Shown here: piece after piece, positions 1 through 6,047 of the stretch
Layout: every line of letters begins with the position of its first letter
How positions within the stretch are numbered: the first letter of the stretch is position 1
Origin: a virus
Direction: 5' to 3' (one strand)
DNA length: 20,883 nt
Virus record (IMG/VR): IMGVR_UViG_3300046787_000234
Coordinates: 1-20,883 of that record
The notes under the pieces: model-generated
What the model was told of the DNA's origin: nothing
Databases searched by the model: none
Seen by the model: the letters and a program-made list of their open reading frames with translations, nothing else
Made by a program: the position numbers and the translations under genes

Positions 1-483
1 GAGTTTGAAGCAGCATGGGAAGAAGATTCATACTGTGGTGTAGAAGAAAAGGGTTGGTCGAATGACGATACCGAATATTACTACTATGGACCATTGGAAC
101 TTACCAATGAAACTACCGGTGAAGTGTTCCAAGGCGAACCTGATGAAAATATCAGTGTAAGCGGTGTGCCACATGCTACTAATACCAATAATCCCGTTGA
201 TTTCCCACAGCAAGTATCAGAGTTTGTTGAAAGTTATGCAGACTTTGTAGAAAATATGACTGATGAGGAATGGGAAGATTTGGGAAAGGAAGAAACTCTT
301 GTAACTGGTTGGTACCCTGCTAATATCAACCCTGTACGTGTAGGCACTTATCAAATCCTAGAAACAGAGTTAGAAGTAAGCTGGCCGTTTGAATCTAACG
401 TAAAAGCGGCAGGTTGGGATGGTAAAAAGTGGGACAACAAGAACGTTGTTAAATGGCGTGGCCTTTGTGAGGAAGTAAAATGA
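1..483 (+). CDS. Hypothetical protein, 5' end outside window
   Basis: The frame is open from base 1 to the TGA at 481-483, so this is the last 160 codons of a longer gene. A TTG at 94 could act as a start, but the frame upstream of it is open and codes for similar acidic, aromatic-rich sequence (a run of four Tyr just before it), so I read it as truncated by the window. The C-terminal part (about the last 55 residues) has regularly spaced aromatic motifs, TGWYP, VGTYQI, WDGKKWDN and KWRGL, like a small beta-rich domain seen in phage and bacterial hypothetical proteins. That likeness is from memory. The stop overlaps the next start as ATGA, so it is translationally coupled to the downstream gene. 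I do not recognise a function. Confidence 0.8.
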   Translation, partial: EFEAAWEEDSYCGVEEKGWSNDDTEYYYYGPLELTNETTGEVFQGEPDENISVSGVPHATNTNNPVDFPQQVSEFVESYADFVENMTDEEWEDLGKEETLVTGWYPANINPVRVGTYQILETELEVSWPFESNVKAAGWDGKKWDNKNVVKWRGLCEEVK

Positions 484-695
484 ACTCAGTAGATATGATG
501 CATAATTTAATCAATAGGGCCAAGAGCTTACAAGAGTTCGAAGTAACTACTGATGTTCCTGACGATTTTAGATTTAATGGGCTTATACCATTTGACATTC
601 AAATTAAAGATAGTATAATTTATGCTAAGGTATATGCTGTTGATTTTGACGAAGCATGTATTAGACTTAACGAATGGCTGGAGACTTGTAAATGA
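480..695 (+). CDS. Small hypothetical protein (71 aa)
   Basis: The start ATG at 480 overlaps the previous stop as ATGA, and its own stop overlaps the next start the same way. This coupling is the main evidence that it is real. The product is acidic, soluble-looking and has no membrane segment. Its C-terminal half (YAVDFDEACIRLNEWLE) looks like a beta strand followed by an amphipathic helix, a pattern common in small phage proteins. The gene body contains an exact sigma70-like promoter sequence at 592-619 that would serve the genes after it. Function is unknown. Confidence 0.75.
   Translation: MNSVDMMHNLINRAKSLQEFEVTTDVPDDFRFNGLIPFDIQIKDSIIYAKVYAVDFDEACIRLNEWLETCK
592..619 (+). promoter_or_regulatory. 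Sigma70-type promoter inside a coding region
   Basis: TTGACA (592-597) and TATAAT (614-619) are both exact consensus hexamers, separated by 16 bp, and point rightward. They lie inside the 71-aa gene. Transcription would begin near 626 and cover the 107-aa, MazG-like and QueE genes and those after them. Both exact hexamers at a functional spacing would rarely occur by chance in about 21 kb, even in AT-rich DNA. No expression evidence is available. Confidence 0.55.
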
Positions 696-1015
696 ACTGG
701 GTTGATAAATGGCTGTACGGCAAAGTTCGAGACATGTGGGATAACAGACACAAGTATGAAGCAGACAAACAATATAAAGAAGAAAGGGCTTTGAAAATGG
801 TAGGGGCACAATTAACTATAGAAAAAAGTCGAGCAGAAGGGGAAAATCGCATTAGCTTTGAACTAAGTTCAGCAGTAGGCGGTAAGATACTTAATGTACG
901 GCATTATGATCCACGACAAGATCGCCACGAATCTCAAACTTATGTTATTCCAGCAGGAGACGACATTGGGGAGCGAGTTGCTAAGATAATTAACTTAGAG
1001 ATGTTTAAGCAATGA
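692..1015 (+). CDS. Hypothetical protein (107 aa)
   Basis: The start overlaps the previous stop as ATGA, and the stop overlaps the MazG-like start as ATGA. The first 50 residues are highly charged and probably helical (WLYGKVRDMWDNRHKYEADK and onward). The second half is predicted as strands, with NVRHYDPRQDRHESQTYVIP followed by a short helix. No catalytic motif, signal peptide or membrane segment is visible. It is the first complete gene downstream of the internal promoter at 592-619, so it probably shares early transcription with the nucleotide-metabolism genes after it. I do not recognise the family. Confidence 0.75.
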   Translation: MNWVDKWLYGKVRDMWDNRHKYEADKQYKEERALKMVGAQLTIEKSRAEGENRISFELSSAVGGKILNVRHYDPRQDRHESQTYVIPAGDDIGERVAKIINLEMFKQ

Positions 1016-1290
1016 ACGAGCAACTTAAAGAAGTATTAGACATTACACAAGAAGAATGTGCAGAAGTCATCCAGGCAATCAGTAAAATTAGTCGATTTGG
1101 TTTAGATAATTATAAGCCGGGAAAGCCAAAGACTAACAGAGAGCATCTCGAAGAAGAACTCGGCGACCTGTATGCTATGATTGATATTTTACAAGAAAAA
1201 GATATTGTTTCTTGGACTAATATCGAAAAGGCTGCTGAGGCTAAAAAAGAAAAATTAAAACAATGGTCAACCATTTATGAGCAAAATTAA
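1012..1290 (+). CDS. MazG-like nucleotide pyrophosphohydrolase
   Basis: A single-domain, all-alpha NTP pyrophosphatase of the MazG/phosphoribosyl-ATP pyrophosphatase superfamily (92 aa, usual for a one-domain member). These enzymes hydrolyse (d)NTPs, or in some cases ppGpp-like molecules, to the monophosphate and PPi using Mg2+. The metal-binding helices are visible as EECAE at residues 14-18 and EEELGDL at 47-53, which match the EExxE...ExxD signature. Many T4-like marine phages carry a MazG protein; its true substrate in infection is debated. It overlaps the previous gene by ATGA and the QueE gene by 14 bp, so it is coupled to both. The C-terminal segment is Lys-rich. The fold call is firm; the substrate is unknown. 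Confidence 0.85.
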   Translation: MNEQLKEVLDITQEECAEVIQAISKISRFGLDNYKPGKPKTNREHLEEELGDLYAMIDILQEKDIVSWTNIEKAAEAKKEKLKQWSTIYEQN

Positions 1291-2146
1291 AATTGCAGAG
1301 CTGTTTTACAGCATTCAAGGAGAAGGGCGCTATATGGGTGTCCCTTCAGTGTTTCTACGTACTTTCGGATGCAACTTCAAATGTGCAGGATTTGGAATGC
1401 CGCGTGGAGAAGTAAGTCACGAAGCTGTTGATATTGCGGCTACGCATACCATGATCAAAGAATTCACAAAGTATGAAGACTTGCCGTTAGTTAGCACAGG
1501 GTGCGACTCATATGCATCGTGGATGCCAGAGTTTAAAGACCTTAGCCCAATGCTAACTAGCGATGCTATTGTAGATCGTATTATGGAAATCCTTCCGTTT
1601 AACGAATGGAAGTCAGAGCATCTAGTTATTACAGGTGGCGAGCCATTGCTAGGATGGCAACGTGCTTACCCAGACTTACTCAATCATCCTAAGATGGGAG
1701 GTCTGCGTGAAATTACATTTGAAACAAATGGCACTCAAGAGCTAAGTGCAGAATTTGCACAATACTTAAAAGATTGGCAATGGGATCATAATGCGTTATC
1801 AACCCGAGAAATTACATTTAGTGTAAGCGCCAAACTTCCATGTAGCGGCGAAAAGTGGGAAGATGCAATTAAACCAGAAGTTGTTAAGTCATATCAAAAC
1901 ATCGGTGCTAATGTATACTTGAAATTTGTTATTGCTACAGAACAAGACTTCGAGGACGCCCAATGTGCAATTGGTGCGTATCGTGATGGCGGATTTAGAG
2001 GACATGTTTATCTAATGCCAGTCGGTGGTGTAGAAAGCGTGTACGCATTGAACAATCGAAAAGTAGCAGACCTAGCAATGAAGAACGGGTTACGCTACAG
2101 TGATAGATTGCAAGTACCATTATTTAAAAATGAGTGGGGCACATAA
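1277..2146 (+). CDS. queE: QueE-like 7-carboxy-7-deazaguanine synthase (radical SAM)
   Basis: QueE converts 6-carboxy-tetrahydropterin to 7-carboxy-7-deazaguanine, a step towards preQ0, queuosine and the 7-deazaguanines that some phages place in their DNA. The 289-aa product opens with FYSIQGEG (10-17) and GVPSVFLRTFGCNFKC, the QueE substrate and cluster region. LVITGGEPLLGW (116-127) is the radical SAM GGE motif that binds the SAM methionine, and ITFETNGTQE (about 146-155) is typical of the family. The oddity is the cluster motif: C32 and C36 are followed by F39 where the third Cys should be, and the next Cys (C76, in GCDSYASW) comes about 40 residues later and resembles the usual CDTxxAW context. 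The insertion probably lies within the cluster loop. No QueC, QueD or FolE is in this window. Start ATG 1277 overlaps the MazG-like gene by 14 bp. Confidence 0.85.
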   Translation: MSKIKIAELFYSIQGEGRYMGVPSVFLRTFGCNFKCAGFGMPRGEVSHEAVDIAATHTMIKEFTKYEDLPLVSTGCDSYASWMPEFKDLSPMLTSDAIVDRIMEILPFNEWKSEHLVITGGEPLLGWQRAYPDLLNHPKMGGLREITFETNGTQELSAEFAQYLKDWQWDHNALSTREITFSVSAKLPCSGEKWEDAIKPEVVKSYQNIGANVYLKFVIATEQDFEDAQCAIGAYRDGGFRGHVYLMPVGGVESVYALNNRKVADLAMKNGLRYSDRLQVPLFKNEWGT

Positions 2147-2397
2147 TGGAACCATTGAAGCCTCCAAAAACTATGAAGTATTACCAGTTGCTAAAACGAT
2201 CTGGGTTAGGAATGTATACTGTTTCTGGTAGCAATAATGTCAACGGAATAACATTAGGGCAAGGCTTCTTTCTGTCACAGAACGATGCAGAAATGCATCG
2301 TACTATGGAAATATTAAAATTACCAGCGGGAGATAATTCGGAGTTCTATATTTTCGAACTCGAGTTGCCTAATCCGGTGTATAAGGAAACATTATGA
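2146..2397 (+). CDS. Hypothetical protein (83 aa)
   Basis: I chose the ATG at 2146, which shares one base with the QueE stop (TAATG), over an in-frame GTG at 2134 that would lie inside queE. The product has a short Pro/Lys-rich N-terminus (MEPLKPPKTMKYYQ) and a compact mixed region ending in EFYIFELELPNPVYKE. It looks like a small soluble alpha/beta protein, without cysteines or membrane segments. Its stop overlaps the next start as ATGA. The family and function are not recognised; its position suggests only that it is co-translated with queE. Confidence 0.7.
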   Translation: MEPLKPPKTMKYYQLLKRSGLGMYTVSGSNNVNGITLGQGFFLSQNDAEMHRTMEILKLPAGDNSEFYIFELELPNPVYKETL

Positions 2398-2846
2398 TTA
2401 AACAATTTTTTAAAAAAATTACAGGACTGCAAGCAATTGAAGACGCAAAGGCTCGGGCAGTACAAGAGCAAACAGAAGCATTAGCTAGAGCAGCCGAAGC
2501 TAAAGTTTTAGAAGAAGAAGCTGCAAAGGCCGCTGAACTTGCTAAAATGTCTCCAAAAGACCGTGCAACTGCTAAGGGCGAACCTTGGGTTGCAGTTTTG
2601 GATACACACGTTAATAAAGAAAATCCAAGAAACGGCTTTTTTGAGCTTGACTGGAATGAACATTTTGTGTTACAATTGAAACAAGCAGGATACGGTTTTG
2701 ATGGCGACCCTGACGAAGAGATTGTAGATCGTTGGTTTAGAGACCTAGCAAGAACAATGCTTGCGGAGGACGGACAAGATACTACAAGAGGTGCCGGTTA
2801 TATTAACGTTGTGCCAATTACACAAAACAAGTCTGAAGTTAGTTAA
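2394..2846 (+). CDS. Conserved phage protein with Ala/Glu-rich helix (150 aa)
   Basis: Residues about 12-50 form a long Ala/Glu/Lys-rich segment that should be a continuous helix or coiled coil. A distinctive middle block follows, with SPKDRATAKGEPWVAVLDTH and NPRNGFFELDWNEHFV, and then an acidic helical end containing DEEIVDRWFRDLARTM. I recall very similar middle blocks in proteins of unknown function from T4-like cyanophages, which supports a real, conserved gene; this is memory, not a search. The start is coupled to the previous gene by ATGA and the stop to the next by TAATG. No enzymatic motif is visible. Confidence 0.8.
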   Translation: MIKQFFKKITGLQAIEDAKARAVQEQTEALARAAEAKVLEEEAAKAAELAKMSPKDRATAKGEPWVAVLDTHVNKENPRNGFFELDWNEHFVLQLKQAGYGFDGDPDEEIVDRWFRDLARTMLAEDGQDTTRGAGYINVVPITQNKSEVS

Positions 2847-3535
2847 TGCATATTTTTAAAATTAAAAGTGAATTACCTGTAACAGAGTACGCTCCTACAT
2901 GGAACATTTCCATAGGCAATACTACATGGAACGACACTTCTAAAATTGATTCTATTAGAAATTGGTTAGTTACTAACGAAACTAGAATTAAAGAAAACTA
3001 TCCAATTTCCGATATTGGTGATACTGGGCTTGGACCGAATAGCATCTCTAGCAGAATTGGAATGTATAACTTATTTGATTTTAGTGACGAGTTGCCAGAA
3101 CTAAAAGATTTATTGCAATTTTTACAGTACTCATATATTGATTTTGTAAATGTTGAACATACTAACAAATACGACTTAGAATTAGTATCCTGGGTTAATA
3201 TTCTTAGAGACGGTGAAAATATTAGAGAACATATACATTCTGCAAGTAACTTCAGTTACCTAAGTGCAAACATTCATTTAGATAACTATCCAACTAGCAC
3301 CATCTATAGAAGTCCGTTTGAGAAATTTAACGACTTTCCGTTTGATAACGTTAAAGGCGGGCTTACTATATTTCCTAGCTACGTGCCACATACTACTACC
3401 GAGTATTTAAATACCGGTGTCCCTAGGGTAAGTATTGCATTTGATCTACGATTGCCTAACACTATGCCAGCAGACAAGCCTCGACAAGAGTTTATGAATA
3501 GAGAAATTTTCAAACAACTAACATCTGAAAGATAA
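2846..3535 (+). CDS. 2OG-Fe(II) oxygenase-like protein
   Basis: The C-terminal two thirds has the layout of the phage 2-oxoglutarate/Fe(II) oxygenase group (PF13759/TIGR02466-like). WVNILRDGENIREHIHSASN (116-135) supplies the first His ligands, SYLSANIHLD (137-146) is the following core strand, GGLTIFPSYVPHTTTEY (171-187) carries the distal His H182, and PRVSIAFD (193-200) supplies R194, the expected 2OG carboxylate anchor. Such enzymes hydroxylate proteins, nucleic acids or small molecules. The first motif reads H129-I-H131 instead of the classical HxD, so either H131 acts as ligand or the metal site is non-standard. The N-terminal 100 residues are less conserved and may set specificity. The gene lies one base upstream of the RNase H gene. 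The substrate cannot be read from the sequence. Confidence 0.7.
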   Translation: MHIFKIKSELPVTEYAPTWNISIGNTTWNDTSKIDSIRNWLVTNETRIKENYPISDIGDTGLGPNSISSRIGMYNLFDFSDELPELKDLLQFLQYSYIDFVNVEHTNKYDLELVSWVNILRDGENIREHIHSASNFSYLSANIHLDNYPTSTIYRSPFEKFNDFPFDNVKGGLTIFPSYVPHTTTEYLNTGVPRVSIAFDLRLPNTMPADKPRQEFMNREIFKQLTSER

Positions 3536-3536
3536 T

Positions 3537-4532
3537 ATGACATACATTTTAGTAGATACTGCTAATACATTTTTTCGTGCAAGACACGTAGTTCGTGGCG
3601 ATGCCGATATCAAACTCGGCATGGCTCTCCACATTACTTTTAACAGTGTTAAGAAAGCATGGCAAGACTTTGGGGGATCTCACGTAGTCTTCTGTCTCGA
3701 AGGTCGTAGCTGGCGTAAGGACTTTTACAAACCGTACAAAGCTAATCGACAAGAGACTCGTGATGCAATGACTGCTAAAGAACAAGAAGAAGACAAACTT
3801 TTCTGGGAAACGTTTGATGCTTTTAAAGATTTTATTACAGAGAAGTCTAATTGTACAGTTCTACAGCATAAGCAATTAGAAGCAGACGATTTGATTGCAG
3901 GATTCATCCAAGCTCACCCAAATGACGATCATGTGATTATCTCGACAGACAGCGATTTCCACCAGCTGATTGCGCCAAATGTAAAACAATATAACGGCGT
4001 AGCTGAGACACTTACTACACACGAAGGTATCTTTGATAAGAAAGGTAAACGTGTTAAGGACAAGAAAACTAATGAAGAAGTGCCTGCTCCTAATCCTCAA
4101 TGGATCTTATTTGAGAAATGTATGCGTGGCGATTCTAGCGATAACGTGTTTAGTGCATATCCGGGTGTGCGAGTTAAAGGCACTAAGAATAAAACTGGCT
4201 TGCTAGAAGCGTTTGAAGATAAGGGCAAGAAGGGATGGGCGTGGAACAATCTCATGCTTCAACGCTGGGTAGACCATCAAGGTGAAGAACACAAAGTCCT
4301 AGACGACTACAATCGAAATGTAACACTAGTTGATCTTACTGCACAGCCAGATGACATTAAGCAACTTATTACAGAAACTATTGCAACGGGCACTGTTCCT
4401 AAAAACATATCATCCGTTGGTATTAGATTAATGAAGTTTTGTCAGCTATATGATATGAAACGGATGCTAGATAGCGTAGAATCATTTGCGCCAGCATTTC
4501 AAGCAAAGTACCCAACACAGGACAAATCTTAA
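3537..4532 (+). CDS. rnh: T4-type RNase H / 5'-3' flap exonuclease
   Basis: This enzyme removes RNA primers and adjacent DNA 5' to 3' from lagging-strand fragments during phage replication and belongs to the FEN/5' nuclease family. The acidic two-metal residues are in order: D7 in ILVDTAN, E115, D117 and D118 in LEADDLI, D138 and D140 in STDSDFHQL, and D199 and D202 in RGDSSDN. A helix-3-turn-helix segment (PGVRVKGTKNK, about 209-219) that grips duplex DNA follows. KPYKANRQETRD (65-76) is the basic stretch before the helical arch. The length (331 aa) is close to that of T4 RNase H. The start is one base after the preceding stop. It is the best T4-like replication marker in the window. Confidence 0.93.
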   Translation: MTYILVDTANTFFRARHVVRGDADIKLGMALHITFNSVKKAWQDFGGSHVVFCLEGRSWRKDFYKPYKANRQETRDAMTAKEQEEDKLFWETFDAFKDFITEKSNCTVLQHKQLEADDLIAGFIQAHPNDDHVIISTDSDFHQLIAPNVKQYNGVAETLTTHEGIFDKKGKRVKDKKTNEEVPAPNPQWILFEKCMRGDSSDNVFSAYPGVRVKGTKNKTGLLEAFEDKGKKGWAWNNLMLQRWVDHQGEEHKVLDDYNRNVTLVDLTAQPDDIKQLITETIATGTVPKNISSVGIRLMKFCQLYDMKRMLDSVESFAPAFQAKYPTQDKS

Positions 4533-4533
4533 T

Positions 4534-5010
4534 ATGAATTTAAAAGCAAAGCCCATCGTTGATGGCAAATTCTGGATTGTAGAAGACGACGGAGAAAAAG
4601 TCGGAATCTTACATAAAAAAGAAAACAACAAATTTATGTTAAGCTCAAAAGACGGAGAAGCATATTTCTCAAAGAAAGACGAGCTAACGAAAAGATTTGG
4701 AAAAGACTTCTTCATTGTAAATAGCAAAGTAAAAATTACACACGAAGAAGTTCGAGACGTATATGACTATCCTACTAGCTGTCGTCCATATAATCCGTTG
4801 TTTAATGTGCAACGTAAACTTCCATTGTTTACAAAATCAAGTGCTAGCAAGAGCTTATACTGTGCAGGGTATTACACAATTAAATTCGATAAGGGTTGGG
4901 TCAAAAGTTTTTGTCCTAAACTAATTACTATCGAAAGGTATCCATATAAAGGTCCTTTTAAAAGCGAATTAGAAATGAAACAGGTAATGACTAATGCCAA
5001 ATCCGATTAA
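4534..5010 (+). CDS. Conserved phage hypothetical protein (158 aa)
   Basis: I start at the ATG at 4534, right after the RNase H stop; an in-frame upstream ATG at 4486 would put 48 bases inside rnh. The first 75 residues form a beta-rich region rich in Lys and Phe (GKFWIVEDDGEKVGILHKKE, then FMLSSKDGEAYFSKKDEL). The second half contains YDYPTSCRPYNPLFNVQRKL and LYCAGYYTIKFDKGWVKSFCPKL, with conserved-looking Cys and Trp. I remember proteins of this kind beside RNase H in T4-like cyanophages, but no function. It overlaps the next gene by 17 bp. Confidence 0.8.
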   Translation: MNLKAKPIVDGKFWIVEDDGEKVGILHKKENNKFMLSSKDGEAYFSKKDELTKRFGKDFFIVNSKVKITHEEVRDVYDYPTSCRPYNPLFNVQRKLPLFTKSSASKSLYCAGYYTIKFDKGWVKSFCPKLITIERYPYKGPFKSELEMKQVMTNAKSD

Positions 5011-5236
5011 TACTATTCCTATTCAACAGTTTATACAACAAGTCAAAGCGGCCGACTTATCTCAGCAACGAGAAATTAAATTAGATATCAAAACTGCTAA
5101 GGCGTTGGCTTATTGCCTAGGTGAAGTAAGTGCAAAACTTTTAGAAGACTACGATCTAGTATTTCGTAGATTAGAAGCAAGTTCAGGCGGAAGCATTACA
5201 GTACAGATGGACGGTGGTGGGTTCGGCCCTAAATGA
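4994..5236 (+). CDS. Conserved small phage protein (80 aa)
   Basis: The ATG at 4994 overlaps the end of the previous gene by 17 bp. The sequence begins with INTIPIQQFIQQVKAADLSQ, then a helical IKLDIKTAKALAYCLGEVSA segment, and ends with a Gly-rich tail (GGGFGPK). This resembles a short conserved protein found in many T4-like cyanophages, by memory. It looks like a two-helix protein with a flexible tail, without catalytic motifs. It is the last gene of the first plus-strand block; a late-type promoter motif and a hairpin follow at once. Confidence 0.75.
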   Translation: MPNPINTIPIQQFIQQVKAADLSQQREIKLDIKTAKALAYCLGEVSAKLLEDYDLVFRRLEASSGGSITVQMDGGGFGPK

Positions 5237-5237
5237 T

Positions 5238-5245
5238 GATAAATA
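5238..5245 (+). promoter_or_regulatory. Late-promoter-like motif GATAAATA
   Basis: GATAAATA matches seven of eight bases of the T4 late promoter consensus TATAAATA and sits two bases after a stop codon, 29 bases before the ATG at 5274. T4 late promoters use only this -10-like element, read by the phage sigma factor gp55. The placement at the only gap of the first block supports it, but an eight-base AT-rich match alone is weak. Confidence 0.4.
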
Positions 5246-5270
5246 TATGCGTACATAATAGGACGCATAT
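5245..5270 (+). repeat. Perfect 8-bp inverted repeat in a 5' leader
   Basis: ATATGCGT (5245-5252) and ACGCATAT (5263-5270) are exact reverse complements around a 10-base loop that ends in AGG. The only plausible ribosome-binding bases for the ATG at 5274 (AGGA, 5260-5263) lie at the loop/stem edge, so folding could affect initiation. It lacks a following T run and is not a typical intrinsic terminator. It could also be a protein-binding dyad beside the late motif. Confidence 0.5.
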
Positions 5271-5273
5271 AGC

Positions 5274-5558
5274 ATGTCAAGACCGAAACCCAAAGTACTT
5301 TTAGACTACATCAACAAAAAAAATTACAAAAGCGAACAAATTCTAGAAGCAGAAGCAATTTGGGCTGTCTTCTATAGAAACGAGCCTTTTAACCTAAAAT
5401 CATCTAGTAGCATTACTAGCTATCCCGGACCGAAATACAAAAAAGTATCTTTTAGCAACCCTGGTCACGCACACAATCTAGCTAAAAAGTTGAACCAGAT
5501 GTTTAACTGTGAAGATTTCCAGGTTGTTAAACTTACCTCTGGAGAGATTATTAAATGA
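5274..5558 (+). CDS. Conserved phage hypothetical protein (94 aa)
   Basis: The product starts SRPKPKVLLDYINKKNYKSE and continues through EAEAIWAVFYRNEPFNLK, a block SYPGPKYKKVSFSNPGHAHN (48-67), and a helix before DFQVVKLTSGEIIK. The pattern of strands and helices with a conserved YPGPKYKKVSFSNPGHA core is one I recall from uncharacterised proteins of T4-like cyanophages. It is basic, soluble-looking and has no active-site motif. The start follows the hairpin at 5245-5270, and its stop overlaps the next start as ATGA. Confidence 0.8.
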   Translation: MSRPKPKVLLDYINKKNYKSEQILEAEAIWAVFYRNEPFNLKSSSSITSYPGPKYKKVSFSNPGHAHNLAKKLNQMFNCEDFQVVKLTSGEIIK

Positions 5559-5962
5559 TCTCAAAAGAGACTTTCACTAAGATTTTCCTACAACAAAAGG
5601 AAAAAAGTGCGGACCCTGCTAACGTTAAGCATCACATGTATAAATGGTGGCAAAGTCATAGAAACAAAGAAGAAGGCGGTCTACGTTTGAGCGACGAAGG
5701 ACTAGACTTTTTGATAAACGAATTGAACTTGCGCAGTTTCGAGGTGCCGTTTACTGAGCCAATTGATCTAAGTCCTCAAACTATTATATTCTTTGATAGA
5801 TCTATGGACTTCCCATACTATCTCACAAATCAAAGTATTACTGTATTTTCGGAAAGAAAGTCATTTGAGCTATACATGTTTTCGGACGATATCCGAAAAT
5901 ATGGCCTAGTAAAAGCAATGAACAACCAAAATAAAGATAGCCAAAACGACGAAAACTCCTAA
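5555..5962 (+). CDS. Conserved phage hypothetical protein (135 aa)
   Basis: Coupled to the previous gene by ATGA. The N-terminal half is helical and basic (HHMYKWWQSHRNKEEGGLRL). The middle reads EVPFTEPIDLSPQTIIFFDR and FPYYLTNQSITVFSERKS, and the core ends with a helix FELYMFSDDIRKYGLVKAM before a polar, Asn-rich tail. The order 'PFTEPI..SPQ...FDR...YYLT..SITVFSERKSFELYMFSDD' is distinctive and, from memory, conserved in T4-like cyanophages as a protein of unknown role. No transmembrane segment or catalytic motif is clear. Its stop lies nine bases before the promoter of the ATPase gene. Confidence 0.8.
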   Translation: MISKETFTKIFLQQKEKSADPANVKHHMYKWWQSHRNKEEGGLRLSDEGLDFLINELNLRSFEVPFTEPIDLSPQTIIFFDRSMDFPYYLTNQSITVFSERKSFELYMFSDDIRKYGLVKAMNNQNKDSQNDENS

Positions 5963-5970
5963 AAAATCAG

Positions 5971-5999
5971 TTGACTGTGTGACGCTTTGCATGTATAAT
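5971..5999 (+). promoter_or_regulatory. Sigma70-type promoter for the MoxR-like ATPase
   Basis: TTGACT (5971-5976) and TATAAT (5994-5999) are spaced by 17 bp, five of six and six of six consensus matches. A dyad ATGTAT/ATACAT (5991-5996 and 6002-6007) overlaps the -10 hexamer and could bind a regulator. Transcription would start near 6006, leaving a leader of about 42 bases with AGGAG at 6038-6042, five bases before the ATG at 6048. This fits an early promoter read by host RNA polymerase. Confidence 0.75.
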
Positions 6000-6047
6000 A
6001 GATACATAGACAGTTACACTACAACGCTTTTTTAACCAGGAGTATAT

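Noticed and set aside
4486-4533. Upstream ATG extending the 158-aa gene into rnh
   Set aside because: The extra 16 residues are read out of frame from rnh, and the ATG at 4534 directly follows the rnh stop, as is normal in this operon.
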